Assembly (NCBI GenBank): GCA_030150265.1
Contig: JASLGG010000052.1
Coordinates: forward strand, 1 to 64,000
Length of the DNA stretch: 64,000 nt
Origin: Protaetiibacter sp.
Lineage (GTDB): Bacteria; Actinomycetota; Actinomycetes; Actinomycetales; Microbacteriaceae
Reading direction: 5' to 3'
Each line of letters begins with the position of its first letter. Position 1 is the first letter of the stretch. Positions 16,583 through 25,371 of the stretch are shown here, piece by piece. Both the position numbers and the translations under genes were made by a program. A model generated the notes under the pieces. It was given only the letters and a program-made list of their open reading frames with translations, made no database searches and was not told the DNA's origin.

Positions 16583-18973
16583 ATGACCTTCCTGCTCGAC
16601 GGATTCGACACCGATCCGGGTGACGCCGGCCTGCCCTCCGCGGGCGCGCCGGCGGTCGACGAGGCCCTCCTCGAGGGCCTCAACCCCCAGCAGCGCGAGG
16701 CGGTGCTCTACCGCGGCAAGGCGCTGCTCATCGTCGCCGGTGCGGGCTCCGGCAAGACGAGCGTGCTCACCCGGCGCATCGCGAGCCTGCTGCAGACGCG
16801 CGAGGCCTGGCCGAGCCAGATCCTCGCGATCACCTTCACCAACAAGGCGGCCGCCGAGATGCGCGAGCGCGTCGGGCAGCTCGTCGGCGGCGATGCCTCG
16901 GGCATGTGGATCTCCACCTTCCACTCGGCATGCGTGCGCATCCTGCGACGTCAGGCCGAGGCGATGGGCCTCAAGACGGCCTTCACGATCTACGACTCCG
17001 CCGACTCGCGCGCCCTCCTCAAGCGCATCATCAAGGAGCTCGAGGTCGACACCCTCGGACTCACCGTTCCGAGCACCGCGGCACGCATCTCGAAGCTCAA
17101 GAACGAGCTCGGCGACGTCGACTCCTTCGCGCGCCAGGTGAACGAGTCCGACCCCGCCGACGTCGCCTTCCTCGAGGTGTTCCGGCGCTACACCGAGGGG
17201 CTGCGCCGCGCCAACGCGCTCGACTTCGACGACCTCATCGCCGAGACGGTGCATCTGTTCCGGGCGTTCCCCGAGGTGGCCGCGCTCTACCAGCGCCGCT
17301 TCCGCCACGTGCTCGTCGACGAGTACCAGGACACCAACCACGCCCAGTATGCGCTCATCCGCGAGCTGACGCGACCCGTCGAGCCGCAGCACGTTCCCGC
17401 CGACACCCGGATGCGGCTGGATGCGCTGGGCGGCATCCCGGGCGCCTCGCTCACCGTGGTGGGCGACTCCGATCAGTCGATCTACGCGTTCCGCGGGGCC
17501 GACATCCGCAACATCGTGGAGTTCGAGCGCGACTTCCCCGAGGCGCACGTGATCCTGCTCGAGCAGAACTACCGCTCCACGCAGAACATCCTCGACGCGG
17601 CGAACGCGGTCATCGCGGGCAACTTCGACCGCCAGGTGAAGAACCTCTTCACGACGGCGGGTGCCGGCGAGAAGATCACCGGCTTCACGGGCTACACCGC
17701 CTACGACGAGGCGCAGTTCGTGGCCGACGAGATCCAGGCGCTGCACGAGGCGGGGGCCGCGTACAAGGACATGGCGGTGTTCTTCCGCGTCAACTCGCAG
17801 ACGCGCGCGCTGGAGGACATCCTCATCCGCGCCGCGATCCCGTACCGCATCGCGGGCGGCACCAAGTTCTACGAGCGCGCCGAGATCAAGGACGCGATGG
17901 CCTACCTCGTGCAGGTCGCGAACCCCGCCGACGACCTGGCGCTGCGCCGCATCATGAACACGCCCAAGCGCGGCATCGGCCCGGCCACCGAGGCGGCGCT
18001 GCAGGCGCACGCCGACCGGCTCGGGGTGCCGCTGCGCGAGACCCTGCGCGAGGCCGATCAGCTGGGGCTCGGGCCCAAGGTCACCCAGGCGATCATGGAT
18101 CTCGGGCAGATCCTCGACGACGTCGAGGCCATGGTGCCGAGCTCGCCGCCGGCCGACGTGCTCACCGAGCTGCTCGTGCGTACCGGCTACGTGGACGCGC
18201 TGCGCGCGACGCGCGACGCGCAGGACGAGGTGCGGGCCGAGAACGTCGAGGAGCTGCTCTCCTTCACCAAGGAGTTCACCAAGCGCAACGCCGACGGGCG
18301 ACTGATCGACTTCCTCACCGAGGTCGCGCTCGTGGCGGCGGCCGACGAGATCGACGACGCGTCCGGCACCGTCACGCTCATGACGCTGCACACCGCGAAG
18401 GGCCTCGAGTACGACACGGTGTTCCTCACCGGCATCGAGGAGGACCTGCTGCCGCACCGCATCGCAGCGGGTGAGCCGGGCGGCATCGCCGAGGAGCGCC
18501 GGCTGTTCTACGTGGGCATCACGCGGGCCAAGAAGCGGCTCTACCTCTCGCTCGCGATGACGCGCGCCCAGTTCGGCGACACCGCGGTCGCGATGCCGAG
18601 CCGCTTCCTGCAGGACGTGCCGCCTCAGCTCGTCGAGTGGCGGCAGTCGCCGGGCATGGCGAACTCGCGCGGCGGCACGCGTTCGCGGGCGCTCAACGCG
18701 GGACGGCCGAAGCAGAGCTTCAGCTACCGTGACTCGCTGCCTCCCGCCCCGAACCGCGAGAAGCGCGAGTGGACCTCGGCCGTCACGGGCGCGGTGCGCG
18801 ACAACGGCGACCTGACGCTCGCGGCGGGGGACCGCATCCGGCACACGGACTTCGGCGAGGGGCGCGTGGTCGGGGTGACCGGTCAGCCCCCGAAGGCCGT
18901 CGCCGAGGTGCAGTTCGACACCGCGGGCCGCAAGCGCCTGCTCATCAAGATCGCGCCGATCGAGAAGCTGTAG
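16583..18973 (+). CDS. pcrA: ATP-dependent DNA helicase PcrA/UvrD
   Basis: A 796-residue SF1A helicase. Visible motifs in order: LNPQQREAVLY (Q motif), Walker A AGAGSGKTS with Lys58, TFTNKAAAEMRERV (Ia), STFHSACVRILRR, DEYQDTNHAQY (II), GDSDQSIYAFRGAD (III), LEQNYRST (IV), VMTLHTAKGLE-type motif (here TLMTLHTAKGLEYD, V) and VGITRAKKRLYL (VI). The C-terminal tail with a Tudor-like RIRHTDFGEGRVVGV segment is typical of actinobacterial PcrA. It unwinds DNA 3'-5' in nucleotide-excision repair and removes stalled RNA polymerase or RecA. It is a single gene, convergent with the coiled-coil gene downstream. Confidence 0.97.
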   Translation: MTFLLDGFDTDPGDAGLPSAGAPAVDEALLEGLNPQQREAVLYRGKALLIVAGAGSGKTSVLTRRIASLLQTREAWPSQILAITFTNKAAAEMRERVGQLVGGDASGMWISTFHSACVRILRRQAEAMGLKTAFTIYDSADSRALLKRIIKELEVDTLGLTVPSTAARISKLKNELGDVDSFARQVNESDPADVAFLEVFRRYTEGLRRANALDFDDLIAETVHLFRAFPEVAALYQRRFRHVLVDEYQDTNHAQYALIRELTRPVEPQHVPADTRMRLDALGGIPGASLTVVGDSDQSIYAFRGADIRNIVEFERDFPEAHVILLEQNYRSTQNILDAANAVIAGNFDRQVKNLFTTAGAGEKITGFTGYTAYDEAQFVADEIQALHEAGAAYKDMAVFFRVNSQTRALEDILIRAAIPYRIAGGTKFYERAEIKDAMAYLVQVANPADDLALRRIMNTPKRGIGPATEAALQAHADRLGVPLRETLREADQLGLGPKVTQAIMDLGQILDDVEAMVPSSPPADVLTELLVRTGYVDALRATRDAQDEVRAENVEELLSFTKEFTKRNADGRLIDFLTEVALVAAADEIDDASGTVTLMTLHTAKGLEYDTVFLTGIEEDLLPHRIAAGEPGGIAEERRLFYVGITRAKKRLYLSLAMTRAQFGDTAVAMPSRFLQDVPPQLVEWRQSPGMANSRGGTRSRALNAGRPKQSFSYRDSLPPAPNREKREWTSAVTGAVRDNGDLTLAAGDRIRHTDFGEGRVVGVTGQPPKAVAEVQFDTAGRKRLLIKIAPIEKL

Positions 18974-18982
18974 GGGCTCCGT

Positions 18983-19426
18983 TCACTCGGCGGTGCGGGC
19001 TCGCGCGGGGCGCGGGATGAGCGCCGTGAGCTGCGCGCTGATGCGGTTGTCGGTGTCGCGCAGCTGCGTCGTGAGGCGCTTGTCGAGGTCGCCGATGCGC
19101 GTCTCGACGCGGTCGATCCGGGCGCTGAGGTTCGCCTCGACGCGGTCGATGCGATCGTTCAGGTTCGCCTCGAGGCTGTCGATCCGCGCGGTCAGCTTCT
19201 CGTCGAGCCCCTGGATCTGCGCGGCGAGCTGTGCGTCGCCACGATCCATCCGCTCGCACAGCCGCTCTTCGAGCTGGACGGCTCGTCGATCCACCTGATC
19301 GAACCGCCGATCGACGTCGTCGAAGCGACGGTCCATGCGCCGTTCGAGCCGGTGGACGGAGCCGAGGGTGATGCCGCCGATGGTCACGAAGCCGACGACC
19401 GTGGTGATGAGGCTCACGAGATCCAT
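18983..19426 (-). CDS. Membrane-anchored coiled-coil protein
   Basis: A 147-residue protein. An N-terminal hydrophobic helix (about 3-24) is followed by roughly 100 residues of continuous charged helix with a repeating Asp-Arg pattern (RIDSLEANLNDRIDRVEANL, then LSARIDRVETRIGDLDKRL). The repeat is roughly 11 residues long, as in other amphipathic, apolipoprotein-like coiled coils. No enzymatic motif is seen. It may be a membrane-proximal structural or scaffolding protein. The ATG follows CGGAGGTG by seven bases. A TAGCCT -10-like box lies at 19468-19473 on the same strand. It is convergent with pcrA, nine bp apart. Confidence 0.75.
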   Translation of the reverse strand: MDLVSLITTVVGFVTIGGITLGSVHRLERRMDRRFDDVDRRFDQVDRRAVQLEERLCERMDRGDAQLAAQIQGLDEKLTARIDSLEANLNDRIDRVEANLSARIDRVETRIGDLDKRLTTQLRDTDNRISAQLTALIPRPARARTAE

Positions 19427-19562
19427 GCGCCCACCTCCGTTCGCGTCGCCATGCGGGCCGTGTCGCCAGGCTAGCCCGAGGCGAGGACCCTGTCAGGGGG
19501 TCGGGCACGATAGGTGGATAAGAGGTCAGAACGCGCGTTGTGGAGGGGAAGAGTCGCCGAGC

Positions 19563-20846
19563 TCAGCTCTCGCGGATCGCGTCCTGCTCGCTCGGCGGGA
19601 TCACCTCGGCGGGCGCTGGCCGCATCCGCCGACGCCAGAGCGTCGCCACGATGAGCAGGGCGACCGCCGTGACGAGCAGCAGCGCGGCGTCGACGCCGAC
19701 CGCGACGGTGACGCCGAGCGACCCTCCCACCGCCGACGCGACCGCCCCGATGATGACCCCCGAGCCGACGCGCGACCCGTTGGCGGCCATCGCGTAGGCG
19801 CCGAGGAAGCGACCGCGCCGGTCGGCGGGAGCCTCGAGCTGCACCACGGCCTGCGAGGTCGACGACGACACGAGGTTCGCCATGCCCGCGGCCACGAGCA
19901 CGACGAGGCTGAGCGCGAAGCTGCGCGACACCGAGAACACCAGCACGGATGCCGCGAACACGATCGTCGCGCCGATCGCGAGCCTCGGGGTCACGCGCAC
20001 CCGTCCGATCGCCTCGAGCCCGACGCCCCCGATGACGGCGCCGGTCGCCATCGCGACGAGCAGCATCCCGTAGGCCACGCCCGACTCGTCGAGGCCGAGG
20101 ATGGCGCCGAACTCGGGGAGCAGCGGCAGCAGGGCCGCGCCGATGAAGAGGCCGACGAACACCTGCAGCAGGGTGACGGCGAGCACGGCGGGGAAGCGCG
20201 GCACCTCGCGCAGCACCCCGAGCACGTCGCGCACGCGCAGCGGCGTGCGATGCTCGCCGGCCCGGCTGTGCCCGTTGTACGGCACGAACATCAGATAGAC
20301 GACGAAGGGCACATAGAGCAGCACGTTGATCGCCATGCCCCACGCCGGTCCCACGGTGAAGAGCAGGGCCGCGCCGATCGCCGGCCCCGCCAGCATCCCG
20401 AGCTGGAGGCCGGTGGCCATGAGCCGCACGCCGGACGGCAGGTCCTTCGGGCCGACGATGTCGTAGAGCATGAGCTGATCGGCGGGCCCCCAGAAGGTGC
20501 CGGCCAGTCCGTGCAGGATCAGCAGCACGACGCAGTGCCAGGGCTGCAGGGTGCCGGTCGCGATGAGCACGGCCCAGCCGATCGAGGCGAGCATGAAGCA
20601 GGCCGCGCCGAGCTGGATGAGCCGGCGGCAGTCGAAGCGGTCGGCGAGAGCGCCGCACGGGATCGCGAACAGCAGCTGCGGCAGCCAGTGGCTCACGACC
20701 GCGAACCCGGCCAGCACGGGCGACTCGAACAGCTGCCACATCACGAAGTAGGTGATGGCGTGCTCGACATGGTCGGCGCCCATCATGAGCGATCCGCCCG
20801 CGAAGTAGCCCTTGTACCAGGGGGCGCGGAGTGCGGCGAATCTCAC
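19563..20846 (-). CDS. MFS transporter, EntS/MFS_3-like exporter
   Basis: A 427-residue protein with 12 predicted helices. The loop between helices 2 and 3 has the MFS signature-like IPCGALADRFDCRRLIQLGA, and the repeat in the second half reads LEAIGRVRVTPRLA. The general pattern fits the MFS_3/EntS group of drug or siderophore exporters; substrate unknown. It starts at a GTG six bases after a TAGGGT -10-like box, with no ribosome-binding site, so it is probably leaderless. The adjacent fusion gene ends 47 bp upstream on the same strand. Confidence 0.85.
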   Translation of the reverse strand: MRFAALRAPWYKGYFAGGSLMMGADHVEHAITYFVMWQLFESPVLAGFAVVSHWLPQLLFAIPCGALADRFDCRRLIQLGAACFMLASIGWAVLIATGTLQPWHCVVLLILHGLAGTFWGPADQLMLYDIVGPKDLPSGVRLMATGLQLGMLAGPAIGAALLFTVGPAWGMAINVLLYVPFVVYLMFVPYNGHSRAGEHRTPLRVRDVLGVLREVPRFPAVLAVTLLQVFVGLFIGAALLPLLPEFGAILGLDESGVAYGMLLVAMATGAVIGGVGLEAIGRVRVTPRLAIGATIVFAASVLVFSVSRSFALSLVVLVAAGMANLVSSSTSQAVVQLEAPADRRGRFLGAYAMAANGSRVGSGVIIGAVASAVGGSLGVTVAVGVDAALLLVTAVALLIVATLWRRRMRPAPAEVIPPSEQDAIRES

Positions 20847-20892
20847 TCCGCGACCCTACCGGCACCGGCCGCATCCATCCGGTCGTCCCGCC

Positions 20893-23838
20893 TCAGCCGG
20901 CCCGCCGCTCGCCCACCCGGGTGAGAGCGCGGTCGAGCCGGGCCACGAAGTAGTCGACCTCGGCGTCGCCGATCGTCATGGGCGGCTTGATCTTGAGCAC
21001 GTTCTTGCCGTCGCCGGTCGGCAGCACGATGACGCCCGCCTCGAGCAGCTCCTCGCACACGGATGCCGCGAGCTCGCCGTCCGGCTGCATCGTCTCCCGG
21101 TCGGCGACGAGCTCGACCCCGAGGTAGAACCCCATCCCGTGCACCGCCCCGACGGACGGATGCCGTCCGCCGAGCGCGCGCAGCTCATCCCGCAGCCGCC
21201 CGCCCACGACCCGCGCCCGCTCGACGAGCCCCTCCTCCTCGAGCACGTCGAGCACCGCGTTGCCGACCGCGCAGCTGACGGGGCTGCCGCCCGCCGAGGA
21301 GAAGAAGCTGCCCTCGGCCCGGTAGGCCTCCGCGATCTCGCGGCGGCAGATCACGGCACCGAGCGGCTGGCCGTCCCCGACCGACTTCGCGACCGTGATG
21401 ACGTCCGGCACGGCACCCTGCTGCTCGAAGGCCCAGAAGTGCTCGCCGAGCCGTCCGAGCCCCACCTGGATCTCGTCGGCGATGCACAGCCCGCCGCGGC
21501 GACGAATGGCGTCGTACGCCCCCGCGAGGTAGCCGTCGGGCAGCAGCACCCCGCCGCCGTTGCCGAACACGGCCTCGCCGATGAAGCCCGCGGGCGGTGA
21601 GCCCTCGGCGTTCGCGGTGTCGAGCAGCTCCTCGAGGTCGGCGAGGTAGGCGGGGGCCGAGTCCATGCCGCGGTGGCGGCCCCGGATGGGGTTGGGCGCG
21701 TCCGCGAGGCGCACCCACCCGGGGCGCGTGCCGAGCGCGTGCGGGTTGTCGTTCAGCGAGGAGGACACCGCATCCGAGGCCATCGACCAGCCGTGGTACG
21801 CCTCGCGCAGCGCGACGACGGTGCGACGGCCGGTGGCCGCCTGCACGAGCCGCAGCGCGAGGTCGACCGCCTCGGTGCCGCTGTTGACGAGGAACACCGT
21901 GTCGAGCCCCTCGGGGGCGAGGGCCGCGAGCCGCTCGCTGTAGCGCACGAGCTCGCCGTACAGGAACCGCGAGTTGGTGTTGAGCCGCCGCCACTGGGCG
22001 GTCGCGGCCGCGACGACCCGCGGATGCGCGTGCCCCACCGCCGCCACGTTGTTGAGCATGTCGAGGTAGCTGCGCCCGTGCTCGTCGAGCAGGTGGTGCA
22101 TCCACCCGCGCTCGATGCGCGGGGGCGCCGTGAAGTAGCGCTCGTGCACCCGCGCGAACACCGCCTCGCGCCGTTCGAGCAGCGTGCCCGCCGCGACGTC
22201 GGTGCCGGCGGGCACGTGATCGGGGCGTCGCGTCTCGCCGAGCCCGAGCCACGGCGTCGGGTCGGGGCACACGGCAGCCCAGCTCTCGTCGTCGCCCGCG
22301 CGCACGAACGGCGGCGGCACGAGGCCCGGGACGCGGCAGAGCGTCACGGCGACGGGCGTCTCGGCGTCGCGCGCCCGGGCGGCGACCTCGCCCGCGGCGA
22401 CGGTGCCGGTGCGCACGGCATCGACCCCGCCCATCCGCAGCTCGACGCCGTCGGCGCTCAGCACGAGCGTCTCGCCCTCCTCGCGCAGCTCGCCTGCGAC
22501 GGGCGCGTGCAGCTCCGTGCCGCCGGGCAGCAGCAGCTCGACCGCGAGGGCGACGCTTCGCGGCGGCACGGGGGCGAGCAGCTCGGCCCGGCTCGCCCGC
22601 GCCTCGGCGTAGCGGGTCGCCGCGATCCGCCCCCCGGCGCGGGCCGCGTGCAGCGCGCGACCCTCGGTCTCGGGGTCGAGCCAGCCGCCCTCGTCCATCG
22701 CGGGGGCGTACACCGACAGCTCGACGAGCTCCGCCGCGGGCGCGCCCGCGAGGATCGGATGCGTGGGCGCCGGCAGTGGCGCGGGGGGCCGCAGCGCGCC
22801 GCGGATCGCGAGCTCGGCCTCGTCGAAGCCGATCTCGGCCGCCGTGGCGAAGGCCAGCCACTCGCGCTCCAGCCGGTCGCTCGCGTAGTCGTTGTCGCCG
22901 TCGATCGCCACCTGGTGGCGTCCGGCGGCCACGAGCATCGCGCCGCGCAGCACCACGAGCGGCCACAGGGCCCGCAGCTCGGCGTCGTCGAGCGGCACGA
23001 TCCCGTCGAAGGCCCGGATCTGGTGCAGCACCGCGAGCGGGCGCGCGGGGAGGTGGTGCAGCAGCGAGGCGACGCCGACCGCGAGCTCGGCGACGCGCCA
23101 TCCGGGGGCGAGGTCCCCGAAGTCGATGACGCCGGCGATCCGCCCGGGATCGGCGGGGTCGGTCACGACGTTGTCGTCGGTGACGTCGCCGTGGATGAGC
23201 TGCAGCGGCAGGAGCGGCGCCACGGGCGTGAGCCGGTCGAGGGCCGCGCGGGTCGCGGCGTGCACCCGCTCCCGCTCGGCGTCGTCGCGGATGCTCGGGG
23301 CGAGCTCGTCGACGAGGCGCTCGGCGAGGCGCAGGTCCCACGGGGTCGCGGGGGAGGGGTCGGACACCGGGCTGCCGGCGAGGGTCTCGGCGACGCGCGC
23401 GGCGGTGCGCCCGAGCTCGGCCGCGAGGGCGGCGCCGACCGGCTGCCCGGCGAGCGGGCGCCCCTCGACCCAGTGCAGCAGCCGCACCGGCAGCACGGCG
23501 CCGCGCACCTCGGCCTCGACGATCTCGCGGCCGTCGCGCGCCGCGACGACGCCCGGCACCCGGATGCCGTGCCCGGCCATCGACGCGAGCCGCCCGAGCG
23601 CCGCGTTCTGCCGCTCGAGCGGCGCGCGGCCGATCACGGGGTTGCCGAGCTTGAGCACGAAGCGCCCCGCGGGCGAGTCGACGCGCAGATTGCGGTCCTG
23701 CTGGCTGCCGAGCTCGTCGAGTCGCTCGGCCTCGATGCCCCAGTGCTCGCGCAGCAGGCGCTGGGCGTCGGCGGCGGCGACCTCGGGGCGGGGCAGGGAG
23801 AGCTCGACGGGCCGCGAGGGCTCGGGATCGGCGGTCAT
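20893..23838 (-). CDS. Three-domain fusion: APH-type kinase, M23-like barrel, class III aminotransferase/phospho-lyase
   Basis: A 981-residue protein. Residues about 20-300 are an aminoglycoside-phosphotransferase-fold kinase (catalytic LIHGDVTDDNVV and metal-binding GVIDFGDLAPGW). Residues about 400-530 resemble the lipoyl/M23 beta-barrel segment found in this architecture. Residues about 560-975 are a PLP-dependent class III aminotransferase with FLVNSGTEAVDLALRL, ADEIQVGLGR and the PLP lysine in ITVAKSVGDGQPLGAV. In animals, hydroxylysine kinase and 5-phosphohydroxylysine phospho-lyase (PHYKPL) are separate proteins of exactly these two families acting in sequence, so a kinase plus phospho-lyase acting on one amino alcohol is the best guess. 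The substrate is not known. The ATG follows GAGGTGAG by six bases. Confidence 0.85.
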   Translation of the reverse strand: MTADPEPSRPVELSLPRPEVAAADAQRLLREHWGIEAERLDELGSQQDRNLRVDSPAGRFVLKLGNPVIGRAPLERQNAALGRLASMAGHGIRVPGVVAARDGREIVEAEVRGAVLPVRLLHWVEGRPLAGQPVGAALAAELGRTAARVAETLAGSPVSDPSPATPWDLRLAERLVDELAPSIRDDAERERVHAATRAALDRLTPVAPLLPLQLIHGDVTDDNVVTDPADPGRIAGVIDFGDLAPGWRVAELAVGVASLLHHLPARPLAVLHQIRAFDGIVPLDDAELRALWPLVVLRGAMLVAAGRHQVAIDGDNDYASDRLEREWLAFATAAEIGFDEAELAIRGALRPPAPLPAPTHPILAGAPAAELVELSVYAPAMDEGGWLDPETEGRALHAARAGGRIAATRYAEARASRAELLAPVPPRSVALAVELLLPGGTELHAPVAGELREEGETLVLSADGVELRMGGVDAVRTGTVAAGEVAARARDAETPVAVTLCRVPGLVPPPFVRAGDDESWAAVCPDPTPWLGLGETRRPDHVPAGTDVAAGTLLERREAVFARVHERYFTAPPRIERGWMHHLLDEHGRSYLDMLNNVAAVGHAHPRVVAAATAQWRRLNTNSRFLYGELVRYSERLAALAPEGLDTVFLVNSGTEAVDLALRLVQAATGRRTVVALREAYHGWSMASDAVSSSLNDNPHALGTRPGWVRLADAPNPIRGRHRGMDSAPAYLADLEELLDTANAEGSPPAGFIGEAVFGNGGGVLLPDGYLAGAYDAIRRRGGLCIADEIQVGLGRLGEHFWAFEQQGAVPDVITVAKSVGDGQPLGAVICRREIAEAYRAEGSFFSSAGGSPVSCAVGNAVLDVLEEEGLVERARVVGGRLRDELRALGGRHPSVGAVHGMGFYLGVELVADRETMQPDGELAASVCEELLEAGVIVLPTGDGKNVLKIKPPMTIGDAEVDYFVARLDRALTRVGERRAG

Positions 23839-24124
23839 GGTGCTCACCTCGTTCGGGGATGCTGTGTCGAATTCTAGGAGCGCGGCGTGCTGCAGGTGGT
23901 CGGCGCAGCGCATGGCGATGCTCATGGTGCGCGTCGACGGCGACGTACAGGCGGCGGCCGATGCGACACCGAGGAGCTCTTCGCGCTCGTGAACGAGGGC
24001 ACCCCGGCGCGCTGAGCCGCATCCGCCGCCCCCTCTTCGGGGCTTGTGCCGCGGGCCCGCCTGCGCCACGATGTGTGCAAGTTGGACAACCGTCCAAGAC
24101 GATCGACCACGACGATGAGGTGCG
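23839..24124. other. Divergent intergenic region with relic tail and operator
   Basis: Between the divergent fusion gene and sugar transporter gene. A short plus-strand coding-like tail (EELFALVNEGTPAR and stop at about 23971-24015) has no start and may be the remnant of a lost gene. The rest holds promoter sequence and the operator at 24082-24097. Confidence 0.4.
24082..24097. promoter_or_regulatory. TTGGAC-N4-GTCCAA operator before the MFS/glucosidase operon
   Basis: A perfect inverted repeat with six-base arms and AACC in the middle, 28 bp upstream of the start at 24125. Its place between promoter and start suggests repression by a TetR- or LacI-type regulator in response to a sugar. No regulator gene is adjacent. 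Confidence 0.55.
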
Positions 24125-25357
24125 ATGGCCGTCCGCAGCGAACCCGAGCTCCGCGACGCCGCGACGATCCCGCGCGGCTGGCTCGTCGCCCTGCTGCTCG
24201 CCACCGGCGGCGTCTTCGCGGGGTGGTTCGGCCCCATCCAGATCCTGCTGCCCGCGCAGGCCGAGGCTCTCGCGGGCGGAGGCGGCAAGGAGGCGCTGCT
24301 CGCGACCGTGACGGGCGTCGGTGCCGTCGCCTCGCTCGTCGCCAACCCGCTGTGGGGCCTGCTCTCCGACCGGATGTCGACCCGCGGGCCGCGCCGCCGT
24401 CCCGTGCTCGTCGCGGGCGCGCTCGTCGGCGCCGCGGGCCTCGTCGTGCTCGCGCTCGCGCACGACGTCCCCGTCATGGTGCTCGGCTGGGTGCTCGTGC
24501 AGCTCGGCCTCAACGGCCCCTTCGCCGCCCTCATCGCGATGATCGCCGACCGGGTGCCCGCCGAGCGGCGGGGGCTCGTCGGATCGCTCTTCGGCGTCGC
24601 GCAGATCGCGGGCGTCGTCGCGGGCACCGCCGTCGCGGTCGCCCTCGACGAGGGCGCGCTCGGCTACGTGGCGCTCGCCGTGGCCGTGCCGCTGCTGCTC
24701 GTCGCGATCGTGCTGCTGCGGGAGGAGGGCGTCGCGCGCTCCGAGGCGCCGCCCGAGGCGGCGGGCTTCCGGGCCGTGCTCGCCGGCCTCCGTCCGACCG
24801 CCGCCTTCGCCTGGGCGTGGACGCTGCGCCTGCTGCTCAACCTCGTGAACGCGCTCGTGCTCGTCTACCTCTACTACTACCTCGCCGACGGCGTGGGCGT
24901 GGGCGACCCGGGCACCTGGGTGCTCGTGCTGACCCTCGTGAACGTCGCCGTCACGGCGGTCGGCGCCGGGGTCGGCGGCGCGTGGTCGGACCGGATCGCG
25001 CGCCGCAAGGTCTTCGTCGTCGCGGCGGCGGCGGCCCTCGCCGCGGGCGCCGTGCTGTTCGCGGCCTTCCCCGTGCTGCCGGTCGTGATCGGCGCCGCCG
25101 TGCTCATCGGAGCCGGATGGGGCCTCTTCGTGAGCGTCGACGTCGCGATCATCACCCAGGTGCTGCCGAGCGACCGCTCGACCGGCGCGATGCTCGGCGT
25201 CGCCAACATCGCGAGCGCCCTCCCGCAGGCGCTCGCCCCGCTCATCGCCGTGCCGCTCGTGACGATCGGCGGCGGCTACCCCGTGCTCTACCTCGTCACG
25301 GCGGCGATCGGCCTGCTCGCCCTCGTCTGCCTGCCCCGCCTGCGCACCGTCGCCTGA
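24125..25357 (+). CDS. MFS transporter, probably sugar (beta-glucoside) uptake
   Basis: A 410-residue protein with about 12 predicted helices. The helix 2-3 loop contains NPLWGLLSDRMSTRGPRRRP, and the equivalent second-half loop is GGAWSDRIARRKVF, both MFS signature-like. An ATG follows the GATGAGG ribosome-binding site. It is 14 bp upstream of the GH1 glucosidase gene and probably in one operon with it, so its natural substrate is likely a beta-glucoside such as cellobiose. That assignment rests on context only. Confidence 0.85.
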   Translation: MAVRSEPELRDAATIPRGWLVALLLATGGVFAGWFGPIQILLPAQAEALAGGGGKEALLATVTGVGAVASLVANPLWGLLSDRMSTRGPRRRPVLVAGALVGAAGLVVLALAHDVPVMVLGWVLVQLGLNGPFAALIAMIADRVPAERRGLVGSLFGVAQIAGVVAGTAVAVALDEGALGYVALAVAVPLLLVAIVLLREEGVARSEAPPEAAGFRAVLAGLRPTAAFAWAWTLRLLLNLVNALVLVYLYYYLADGVGVGDPGTWVLVLTLVNVAVTAVGAGVGGAWSDRIARRKVFVVAAAAALAAGAVLFAAFPVLPVVIGAAVLIGAGWGLFVSVDVAIITQVLPSDRSTGAMLGVANIASALPQALAPLIAVPLVTIGGGYPVLYLVTAAIGLLALVCLPRLRTVA

Positions 25358-25371
25358 ACCCCAGGAGCCCC

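Noticed and set aside
23964..24015. Plus-strand peptide tail EELFALVNEGTPAR as a gene
   Set aside because: Too short, no start or ribosome-binding site; listed only as a possible relic in the intergenic region.
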